Origin: Curtobacterium sp. L6-1
Lineage (GTDB): Bacteria > Actinomycetota > Actinomycetes > Actinomycetales > Microbacteriaceae
DNA: 64,000 bases
Direction: 5' to 3'
Assembly: GCF_018885305.1 (NCBI RefSeq)
Contig: NZ_CP076544.1
Span: 3,224,001 to 3,288,000 of the forward strand
Position 1 is the stretch's first letter; the number at the start of each line of letters is the position of its first letter. The notes under the pieces are model-generated. The model was not told the origin of the DNA. It ran no database searches and was given only the letters and a program-made list of their open reading frames with translations. The translations under genes were made by a program, and so were the position numbers. Positions 17,490 through 24,456 of the stretch are shown one piece after another.

Positions 17490-18632
17490 GTGCAGCGCAA
17501 GCGTCCCCTCACCGGACTGGCGCTCGCCGCCACCGCGATCGTCACCCTGGCCGGCTGCTCGGCGACGAGCTCCGCCTCGACCGCCGACGACACCGCCTGG
17601 AGGACCGCCACGAGTGCGGAGCGCGGCGGCGGCATGGACGCGCTGGTGAAGGCGGCGGAGGCGGAGGGCAAGCTCAACGTCATCGCGCTCCCGCCGACGT
17701 GGGCGAACTACGGCAAGATCATCGACGGCTTCAAGGCGAAGTACCCCGGCATCACGGTGAGCTCGGCGAACCCGAACGGTTCGAGCGCCGACGAGGTGGC
17801 CGCGGTGAAGTCGCAGGAGGGGCAGGCGACGGCACCCGACGTCCTCGACCTCGGCAACGCGGTCCTGCAGGCGAACACCGACCTGTTCACGGACTACAAG
17901 GTCGCGAACTGGCAGGACATCCCGGACCACCTCAAGGACGCCGACGGGCTCTGGACCCGCGACTACACCGGGCTGATGTCGATCGGCTACGACTCGACGA
18001 GGGTCTCCACCGCCCCGGAGGACCTGGACGACCTGCTCGGCTCGGCCTACAAGGGCAAGGTCTCGATCGCAGGCGACCCGACGCAGGCGAACCAGGCCGC
18101 GAGCGCCGTCTACCTCGCGGCGCTGGAGAACGGCGGCTCGGCGGACGACGTCACCAAGGGCGTCGACTACTTCGGCGAGCTGAAGCAGGCCGGCAACTTC
18201 CAGAACGTGCTGCCGACGCAGGCCACGGTCGCCTCGGGTGAGACGCCCGTCGTCATCCAGTGGTCGTACAACAACCTCGCCTGGGGGCCGGCCGCGGGAG
18301 CGAGCGGGAACCAGCACTGGAAGACGGTCGTGCCGGAGGGGCAGGCCCTCGCCTCGTACTACGCGCAGGCGATCAGCAAGGACGCCCCGCACCCCGCCGC
18401 CGCCCGGCTGTGGCAGGAGTACATCGCCAGCCCGGAGGCGCAGAACCTGTACCTGCAGGCCGGCGCCTTCCCCGCGACCCTCGACGCCATGCAGCAGGCG
18501 GGCACGGTCGACGAGAAGGCACTCGACGCGGCCGGCGGCGCCCCGAAGGACGCGGTCGAGCTCACCGACGAGCAGGTGACCGCCGCCGCGAAGGTGCTCG
18601 CGGCGAAGTGGTCCGCCACGATGGGGTCCTGA
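17490..18632 (+). CDS. ABC importer solute-binding lipoprotein (iron/polyamine/phosphonate type)
   Basis: Extracellular binding protein of 380 residues with a lipobox VTLAGC near residue 22. The phrases KAAEAEGKLNVIALPPTWANYG and YKGKVSIAGDPTQANQA follow the layout of the PotD/ferric/2-aminoethylphosphonate binding-protein group. A GTG start with GGAAGG upstream is chosen; the longer frame overlaps nnrD. It begins a four-gene operon (binding protein, two permeases, ATPase). The substrate cannot be set by eye. The candidate PHO box upstream would favour a phosphorus compound such as an aminophosphonate over a polyamine or iron. Confidence 0.85.
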   Translation: MQRKRPLTGLALAATAIVTLAGCSATSSASTADDTAWRTATSAERGGGMDALVKAAEAEGKLNVIALPPTWANYGKIIDGFKAKYPGITVSSANPNGSSADEVAAVKSQEGQATAPDVLDLGNAVLQANTDLFTDYKVANWQDIPDHLKDADGLWTRDYTGLMSIGYDSTRVSTAPEDLDDLLGSAYKGKVSIAGDPTQANQAASAVYLAALENGGSADDVTKGVDYFGELKQAGNFQNVLPTQATVASGETPVVIQWSYNNLAWGPAAGASGNQHWKTVVPEGQALASYYAQAISKDAPHPAAARLWQEYIASPEAQNLYLQAGAFPATLDAMQQAGTVDEKALDAAGGAPKDAVELTDEQVTAAAKVLAAKWSATMGS

Positions 18633-18636
18633 GCAC

Positions 18637-19650
18637 GTGACCACCGCACCGGCACCCGCCCCCGCACCGGCGCCCGTACCGGCACCCGGGCCGGCACCCG
18701 TACCGGCACCCGGGCCGGCACCCGCACCGGTGGCGGTGGCGCCCACCGTCGCCATGGCGGGTGCCGGTGCGACCACCGACCGCACCCCCGGACCCCGCGC
18801 CCGACGCCGTCCGGACCTGGCCTGGCTCGGCCTCACCCCGTTCGCCGCCTACGTCCTGCTGTTCCTGGCGGTGCCGGCCGTGATCGCGGTCGGCAGCGGG
18901 TTCACGACCGGTGACGGGGCGTTCACCCTCGCGAACCTCGCCGCGTTCACCGACCCGTCCGTGCTCCGGGCCTTCGGTGGCTCGTTCGGGCTGTCCGCGG
19001 TCTCGGCCGTCGTCGGCGCCGTGCTCGGGGCGCTGGTCTGCTGGGCGCTCGCGGCGCTCCGCCCGGACGGCCTCGTCCGCTCGGGGGTCGACGCGGCAGC
19101 CGGTGTGCTCGCCCAGTTCGGCGGCGTGATGCTCGCGTTCGCGTTCATCGCCACGATCGGTGCCCAGGGCCTCGTCACCACCTGGCTGGTGTCCGCCTTC
19201 GGCCTCGACCTCAACGCGGAGGGCGCGTTCCTGTACACCGTGCCCGGACTCGTCATCCCGTACGTCTCCTTCCAGGTGCCCCTGATGGTCCTCACCTTCA
19301 TGCCGGCCCTCGAGGGCGTCAAGGCCCAGTGGGGTGAGGCCGCCGCGACCCTCGGTGCCTCACGCGCGACCTACTGGCGGCGCATCGCCCTCCCCGTGCT
19401 CGCGCCGGCGTTCTGGGGCTCGCTGCTCCTCCTGTTCGCGAACGCGTTCTCGTCGTTCGCGACCGCCGCGGCCCTCATCGCGCAGGGCGGCATCGTCCCG
19501 CTCACGATCCGCACGCAGCTCACGAGCGAGACGATCATCGGCCTGCAGCACGTCGCCGGGGTCCTCGCCCTCGGCATGGTCGTGGTCATGGCGGTCGTGA
19601 TGGGCGCCTACTCGCTGCTCCAGCGTCGCGCCGCCCGGTGGCAGCGGTGA
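18637..19650 (+). CDS. ABC importer permease 1, with Ala-Pro-rich N-terminal extension
   Basis: Membrane permease of 337 residues. Unusually, the first 45 residues are almost pure Ala-Pro-Val-Gly repeats (PAPAPVPAPGPAP), encoded by tandem DNA units, before a basic segment GPRARRRPDLAWLGLTPF and the first helix. About six helices follow, with the ATPase-contact loop GEAAATLGASRATYWRRIALP. The GTG start lies 4 bp after the binding-protein stop. The extension is probably cytosolic and its role is unknown; a later start could remove it, but none is better supported. Confidence 0.88.
   Translation: MTTAPAPAPAPAPVPAPGPAPVPAPGPAPAPVAVAPTVAMAGAGATTDRTPGPRARRRPDLAWLGLTPFAAYVLLFLAVPAVIAVGSGFTTGDGAFTLANLAAFTDPSVLRAFGGSFGLSAVSAVVGAVLGALVCWALAALRPDGLVRSGVDAAAGVLAQFGGVMLAFAFIATIGAQGLVTTWLVSAFGLDLNAEGAFLYTVPGLVIPYVSFQVPLMVLTFMPALEGVKAQWGEAAATLGASRATYWRRIALPVLAPAFWGSLLLLFANAFSSFATAAALIAQGGIVPLTIRTQLTSETIIGLQHVAGVLALGMVVVMAVVMGAYSLLQRRAARWQR
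18650..18735. repeat. Tandem ccggcaccc-type repeats inside the permease 5' end
   Basis: Reiterated ccggcaccc/gtaccggcaccc units, 9-24 bp periods, encode the Ala-Pro-rich N-terminus of the permease. Length variation between strains would be expected. Confidence 0.8.
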
Positions 19651-20522
19651 CCGCCGTGACGTCGGTGCGGCCCGTGGCCGCGGCACCCCGGCCGGGAGGC
19701 CCGACCCGCGTCGGCCGCTTCGGCGTCGCCCCGTCACGGCCCACCGCCGTCGTCGTGCTCACCGTGGTCGGGCTCGTCTTCGCCGTGCCGCTGGTCGCCC
19801 TGGCGCAGTTCACCTTCCGGCAGGGCCCCGACGGCGGGCTCACCCTCGACCACTACGCGGCGATCGTCGACCCCGCGAACGCCGCCACGTACCAGCCCGT
19901 GTTCGACGGGCTGGGCGCGTCCCTGCTCATCGCCGTCATCACCGTGGCGATCGTGCTGCTCGTGCTGCTGCCCGCACAGATCGTCACCGCGCTCCGCCAC
20001 CGCCGCCTGCGCCGCGTGCTCGAGTTCGTCTGCCTCGTCCCGATCACCGTCCCCGTGGTGGTGCTCGTCGTCGGGTTCGTCCCCGTGTACCAGGTCGTGG
20101 CGCAGGTCCTCGGCTCGGACGCCTGGACCCTGGCGTTCGCGATCGGCATCGTGTCCCTGCCCTTCGCCTTCCGGCCGATCGCCACCGCTCTCACCGCGGT
20201 CGACGTCACGGTGCTGGCCGAGGCCGCCCGGTCCCTCGGCGCCTCGTGGTGGACGGTCACGTGGCGGATCCTGCTTCCGAACCTCCGTCGCGGCATCACC
20301 GCAGCGTGCTTCCTGACGGTCACGGTCGTCCTCGGTGAGTACACGCTCGCCGCGTTCCTGTCCCGCACGACGTTCCAGACCGCGCTCGTGCTCGTGCAGC
20401 AGACCGACCCGTACGTGGCGGCGATCTTCTCGCTCGCCGCGCTCCTGTTCGGGTTCCTGCTGCTCGTCGTCATCGGCCGGGTCGGGGCCTCCCGCCGGCG
20501 CACCCCGGAGGAGTCCGCATGA
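19647..20522 (+). CDS. ABC importer permease 2
   Basis: Second permease (291 residues from GTG 19647), about six helices. The contact loop reads VLAEAARSLGASWWTVTWRILLP. GTG 19647 forms a 4-nt GTGA overlap with permease 1, like other junctions here; an in-frame GTG at 19638 would add three residues. The protein pairs with the preceding permease and hands off to the ATPase gene by an ATGA overlap. The arrangement matches spermidine, ferric or aminophosphonate importers of the PotBC/FbpB class. Confidence 0.9.
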   Translation: MTAVTSVRPVAAAPRPGGPTRVGRFGVAPSRPTAVVVLTVVGLVFAVPLVALAQFTFRQGPDGGLTLDHYAAIVDPANAATYQPVFDGLGASLLIAVITVAIVLLVLLPAQIVTALRHRRLRRVLEFVCLVPITVPVVVLVVGFVPVYQVVAQVLGSDAWTLAFAIGIVSLPFAFRPIATALTAVDVTVLAEAARSLGASWWTVTWRILLPNLRRGITAACFLTVTVVLGEYTLAAFLSRTTFQTALVLVQQTDPYVAAIFSLAALLFGFLLLVVIGRVGASRRRTPEESA

Positions 20523-21589
20523 CCGTCACCGCTCCCGCTGCCCCCGCGTCGCTGTCCACCGCGGGCGCGACCGTCGAGCTCGAGGCCGTCGAGAAGCGCT
20601 ACGGCACGCACCGCGCGCTCGCCGGGCTGTCGCTCCGCGTCGAGCCGGGGGAGTTCGTCTCGCTGCTCGGTCCGTCCGGCTGCGGCAAGACCACCGCGCT
20701 CCGGGCGCTCGCCGGGCTCGAGGCCGTCGACTCCGGCTCGATCCGCATCGACGGCGCCGACGTCGCCGCGGTGCCCGTCGAGAAGCGGGACATCGGCATG
20801 GTGTTCCAGCAGTACTCGCTGTTCCCGCACATGACCGTGCGGCAGAACGTCGCCTTCGGCCTCGAGATGCGCAAGGTGCTCGCTGCCGCGCGCCGGGAGC
20901 GGGTCATCGAGGCGCTCGACATGGTGCACCTCGCCGAGTTCGCCGACCGCTGGCCGCACCAGCTCTCCGGCGGCCAGCAGCAGCGGGTCGCCCTCGCCCG
21001 CGCGCTCGTCACCCGCCCCCGGGTGCTGCTGCTCGACGAGCCGCTGTCGGCGCTCGACGCCAAGGTGCGGGTGTCCCTGCGCGACGAGATCCGCCGGATC
21101 CAGAGCGACCTCGGCATCACGACCGTGTTCGTCACCCACGACCAGGAGGAAGCGCTGGCCGTCTCGGACCGCATCGCCGTGATGCACGCCGGCGACGTCG
21201 AGCAGGTCGGCACGCCCGAGGAGCTCTACCGGCACCCGGTGTCCGCCTTCGCCGCGGACTTCGTCGGCCAGTCGAACAAGCTCCGTGGGGACCTCCGCGG
21301 CGGGGACGTCTTCGTCTACGGGTTCCGGATCCCGGCGCTGGACCCCGACACCGCGGACGGCCCGGTGCTCGCGTACGTCCGCCCGGAGGACGTCGCCTTC
21401 GCCGCCGAGGGCGTCACCGGTGCCGTCGTCGCGTCGAGCTTCCTCGGGTCGATCCGCCGCACGACGGTCCGGCTCGACGACGACACCGTCGTGACCGTCC
21501 AGCACGAGGTCGGGGACCGCCGGACCGCGGGCGAACCGGTCGCGCTCCGCCTGCTCGGCGCCCCGGTCGCGACCGCTCCGCTGGCCTGA
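20519..21589 (+). CDS. ABC importer ATPase (PotA/FbpC-like)
   Basis: ATP-hydrolysing subunit of 356 residues. Walker A is GPSGCGKTT (about residue 58), Q-loop VFQQYSLFPHM, signature [14 protein letters not shown], Walker B VLLLDEPLSALD and H-loop VTHDQEEA. A C-terminal TOBE domain (about 280-350), including AYVRPEDVAF, is typical of importers regulated through the ATPase. It is last in the four-gene operon and ends 15 bp before the convergent Nudix gene. Confidence 0.95.
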   Translation: MTVTAPAAPASLSTAGATVELEAVEKRYGTHRALAGLSLRVEPGEFVSLLGPSGCGKTTALRALAGLEAVDSGSIRIDGADVAAVPVEKRDIGMVFQQYSLFPHMTVRQNVAFGLEMRKVLAAARRERVIEALDMVHLAEFADRWPHQLSGGQQQRVALARALVTRPRVLLLDEPLSALDAKVRVSLRDEIRRIQSDLGITTVFVTHDQEEALAVSDRIAVMHAGDVEQVGTPEELYRHPVSAFAADFVGQSNKLRGDLRGGDVFVYGFRIPALDPDTADGPVLAYVRPEDVAFAAEGVTGAVVASSFLGSIRRTTVRLDDDTVVTVQHEVGDRRTAGEPVALRLLGAPVATAPLA

Positions 21590-21604
21590 TTCGGCGGCGG
21601 TCGG

Positions 21605-22084
21605 TCAGCGCTCGAAGCGCGCGGCGACCTCGTCGGCGAGTGCCGCGTCGACCCGTCGGCGCATGTTCTCGGGCATGTCCGGGAGGTCCGTGACCGGGGC
21701 CCAGAACGCCTCCGTGTTCTCGCCGTCGGCCGGGTACGGGTCGCCCGACACCCAGCGGCAGGCGAAGACGAGGTCCATGTACTGGGCGCGGTCGCCGTTC
21801 GGGTAGGTCATCGGCTCGAGCGTCTGCACCCAGGCCAGGCGCTCGGCGACGGCGACGACGTCGGCCTCCTCGAGGACCTCGCGCTCGGCGGCGACGGCCG
21901 GTTCCTCGCCCGGGTCGACGATGCCGGTGACCGGGGTCAGGGCACCGTTGTCGGCGCGACGGACGACGAGGAGCTCGCGGTCGTCACCCTCGCCGCGCGT
22001 GACGACCGCGGTGACACCGGTGAGCCAGAGCAGTTCGGTGCCGACCTTCTCGCGCAGGGACAGGACGAAGTCGGGGGTGGGCAT
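21605..22084 (-). CDS. Nudix hydrolase
   Basis: Nucleoside-diphosphate-linked pyrophosphatase of 159 residues. The Nudix box is GIVDPGEEPAVAAEREVLEE followed by AD; the normal final Gly is Asp, a tolerated variant. The substrate is unknown. The N-terminus TPDFVLSLREKVG and the C-terminal FWAPVTDLPDMPENMRRRVD resemble a clade common in actinobacteria. The ATG at 22084 is clear. It is divergent from nagB across 75 bp that carry the DasR-type site. Confidence 0.9.
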   Translation of the reverse strand: MPTPDFVLSLREKVGTELLWLTGVTAVVTRGEGDDRELLVVRRADNGALTPVTGIVDPGEEPAVAAEREVLEEADVVAVAERLAWVQTLEPMTYPNGDRAQYMDLVFACRWVSGDPYPADGENTEAFWAPVTDLPDMPENMRRRVDAALADEVAARFER

Positions 22085-22132
22085 GCCGCCACGCTACCGG
22101 CCCCGACCAGCGGGGGAGCACCCCTGTCCACG

Positions 22133-22148
22133 ACTGGTCATGACCAGT
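22133..22148 (+). promoter_or_regulatory. DasR-type operator (dre) upstream of nagB
   Basis: The perfect 16-bp palindrome ACTGGTCATGACCAGT closely matches the known DasR consensus (ACTGGTCTAGACCAGT), differing only at the centre. It ends 11 bp before the nagB start. DasR-type GntR regulators repress amino-sugar genes and respond to glucosamine-6-phosphate or related sugars (established in Streptomyces). Confidence 0.85.
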
Positions 22149-22159
22149 AGGCTGGCGAC

Positions 22160-22945
22160 GTGGAGATCATCATCCTGCCCACGCCGGCGGAGGTCGGTCG
22201 CGTCGCCGCGGCCAAGATCGCGTCGGTCGTCACCACGAAGCCCGCCGCGGTGGTCGGACTCGCCACGGGGTCCAGCCCCGAGGGCATCTACGCCGACCTG
22301 CGCCGCCGCGTCGAGGCCGGCGAGCTGTCGTTCGCGCAGGCGCGCGGCTTCGCCCTCGACGAGTACGTCGGCATCCCGCTCGAGCACCCGGAGTCGTACG
22401 CGAGCGTCATCGCCCGCGACGTCGTCGGGCCGCTCGGGTTCGACCCCTCGCGGGTCAGAGTGCCGGACGGCCGTGCGGGCGACCTGGCGTTCGCCGCCAA
22501 GGAGTACGACGCCGCGATCCGGGCAGCCGGCGGGGTCGACGTGCAGATCCTCGGCATCGGGGCGAACGGGCACATCGGGTTCAACGAGCCGACGTCCTCG
22601 TTCGCGTCCCGCACCCGGATCAAGACCCTCGCGCCGTCGACGCGCGAGGCGAACGCCCGGTTCTTCGACTCGCCCGACCAGGTGCCGACGCACTGCATGA
22701 CCCAGGGGCTCGGCACCATCCTCGAGGCCCGCGAGCTCGTCCTCGTCGCCCAGGGGTCCGCGAAGGCCGACGCGATCGCCGCCGCCGTCGAGGGGCCGCT
22801 CAGCTCCTTCGTCCCCGGCTCCGCGCTGCAGCTGCACGAACACGCGACGGTCGTCGTCGACGAGGAGGCGGCCGCCGGTCTCCGACTGGCCGACTACTAC
22901 CGCTACACGTACGCGAACAAGCCGTCCTGGCAGCGGTTCGAGTAG
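22160..22945 (+). CDS. nagB: Glucosamine-6-phosphate deaminase
   Basis: Converts glucosamine-6-phosphate to fructose-6-phosphate and ammonia in the cytosol. The 261 residues show all the family marks: LATGSSPEG near residue 34, FALDEYVG with the catalytic Asp near 71, GIGANGHIGFNEP near 133, and a C-terminal YRYTYANKP. The GTG start yields the standard N-terminus EIIILPTPAEVG. A DasR-type operator sits 11 bp upstream. nagA, the preceding pathway step, is encoded about 7 kb away on the other strand without an evident dre. A hairpin follows the stop. Confidence 0.97.
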   Translation: MEIIILPTPAEVGRVAAAKIASVVTTKPAAVVGLATGSSPEGIYADLRRRVEAGELSFAQARGFALDEYVGIPLEHPESYASVIARDVVGPLGFDPSRVRVPDGRAGDLAFAAKEYDAAIRAAGGVDVQILGIGANGHIGFNEPTSSFASRTRIKTLAPSTREANARFFDSPDQVPTHCMTQGLGTILEARELVLVAQGSAKADAIAAAVEGPLSSFVPGSALQLHEHATVVVDEEAAAGLRLADYYRYTYANKPSWQRFE

Positions 22946-22999
22946 CGGCCCGCCCGTTCCCGCGGGACGCCCCCGTTGCCCGAGACGCCGCCATGTGCC

Positions 23000-23029
23000 C
23001 GAGACGCCGCCGGATACGGCGGCGTCTCG
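23000..23029. terminator. Bidirectional hairpin between nagB and the aminotransferase
   Basis: CGAGACGCCGCC (23000-23011) pairs perfectly with 23018-23029 around a 6-nt loop, in the convergent gap. Confidence 0.7.
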
Positions 23030-23096
23030 CCGAGCGCAGGGCGTCTCGCACTCACGGGGCCGTCTCGCCGAGCGCAGGACGTCTCACACTGACGGG
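23023..23096. repeat. Two near-identical 36-38 bp direct repeats
   Basis: The unit starting cgtctcgccgagcgcagg occurs at 23023 and again at 23061 (period 38) with only a few substitutions, continuing into cactCacggg-like ends. Its start overlaps the right arm of the terminator hairpin; related gagacgccgcc copies lie upstream at about 22982 and 23001. Confidence 0.75.
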
Positions 23097-23129
23097 AGGC
23101 CCGGCCCGGCCCCGGCGCGCGGAGTCCGG

Positions 23130-24299
23130 TCAGCGGGCGGCGGCCAGGCGCGCGAGCCCCTCGCGCAACGTCTCCTCGGAGCAGCCGAAGTTGAGCCGGG
23201 CGTGCCCGACGCCCTGCCGGCCGAAGTCCCGCCCGTTCGACAGGGCCACCTTCGCCCGGTCGACCAGGAGCGGTGCCGGGTCGTCGCCCCACGGCAGCGC
23301 GCGCAGGTCGAGCCACGCCAGGTACGAGGCCTGCGGCTGCCGGTAGCCCGCCCCGGGCAGCGCGGTCCCGAGCTCCTCGGCCAGGATCCGCCGGTTGGCG
23401 GCGAGCTCGGCGAGCAGGGACGCCAGCCACGGGCCGCCCTCGGCGAACGCGGCGACGCTCGCGGTGTACCCGAGGATGCCGGTGCGCTCGACGACCTCGG
23501 TCGGCATCCCGTCGAACCACGCCCGGGCGCGGTCGGACGCCCCGACCATGAGCGCGCACTTCGTCCCGGCCAGGTTCCACGCCTTGCTCGCGCTGGTGAG
23601 GGCGACACCGAGGGCCGCGGCCTCCGGGCAGGAGTCGAGGAACGGCGTGAACACCGCGTCGGCGTGCACGAGCGGTGCGTGGATCTCGTCCGACACCACG
23701 ACCGCGTCCCACTCGGCGGCGAGCCGGGCGAGGGCAGCCAGGGCCTCGCGGTCGTGCACGAGCCCGAGGGGGTTGTGCGGGTTGCAGAGCAGCACCGTGC
23801 GCGCGCCCTCGGCGAAGGCCCGCCGGACGCCGTCCAGGTCCATCCGCCACCCGCTCGTCGTGTCGTACGGGTCGGCGGGGCCCTCGGGTGCGAGCAGCGG
23901 CACCTCGGTCACGGAGCCGCCGGCCTCGGTCACGTACTCCCAGAACGGCGGGTAGACCGGCGGCATGACGACCACCTGGTCCCCGGGCTCGATCACCCGG
24001 CGGAGCGTCTCGACCGCGGCCACCGACACGTCCGTGGTGGTCCGGACGAGGTCGGGGTCGACCGCCCAGGCCCACCGACCGGCCGCGAAGTCGGCGAAGG
24101 CCTCGGGCAGCGCCCGGCCGTGCCCGACGTAGCCGGTGTCGCCGTCGGTCACCGCCCGGACCAGGGCCTCGCGCACCGGTTCGGCGAGCGCGCAGTCCAT
24201 CTCCGCGACGAACATCGGCAGCACGTCCGCGGGGAACGCGGTGTACTTCTCGCTCGTGCGGGTCCGGCGGGCATCGAACACGGAGACCATGACGCTCAT
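23130..24299 (-). CDS. MalY/PatB-type PLP aminotransferase (probable cystathionine beta-lyase)
   Basis: Fold-type I PLP enzyme of 389 residues. MalY/PatB marks are FPADVLPMFVAEMD near residue 22, GYVGHGRALPEAF, VMPPVYPPFWEYV and NPHNPLG. The PLP-binding Lys is in SASKAWNLAGTKCALM. Members split cystathionine or cysteine conjugates and some also affect sugar regulation. The ATG at 24299 is chosen; an in-frame ATG 9 nt downstream is possible. It lies divergent to the GH92 gene and convergent with nagB, with no clear operon partner. Confidence 0.9.
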   Translation of the reverse strand: MSVMVSVFDARRTRTSEKYTAFPADVLPMFVAEMDCALAEPVREALVRAVTDGDTGYVGHGRALPEAFADFAAGRWAWAVDPDLVRTTTDVSVAAVETLRRVIEPGDQVVVMPPVYPPFWEYVTEAGGSVTEVPLLAPEGPADPYDTTSGWRMDLDGVRRAFAEGARTVLLCNPHNPLGLVHDREALAALARLAAEWDAVVVSDEIHAPLVHADAVFTPFLDSCPEAAALGVALTSASKAWNLAGTKCALMVGASDRARAWFDGMPTEVVERTGILGYTASVAAFAEGGPWLASLLAELAANRRILAEELGTALPGAGYRQPQASYLAWLDLRALPWGDDPAPLLVDRAKVALSNGRDFGRQGVGHARLNFGCSEETLREGLARLAAAR

Positions 24300-24456
24300 G
24301 CCGTCATCCTCGCAGGAGGACGCCCGGGCGGCCAGGGCCCCGGACCGGCCCGACGGCGGTCCCCGGCCACCCGCGGGACGACCGAGCGGTGAACAGCGCC
24401 CGACCGCTCGGTGGCCGACCGCACGTCCCCCGTCCGAGGGGGCTAGCGTCACGAAC

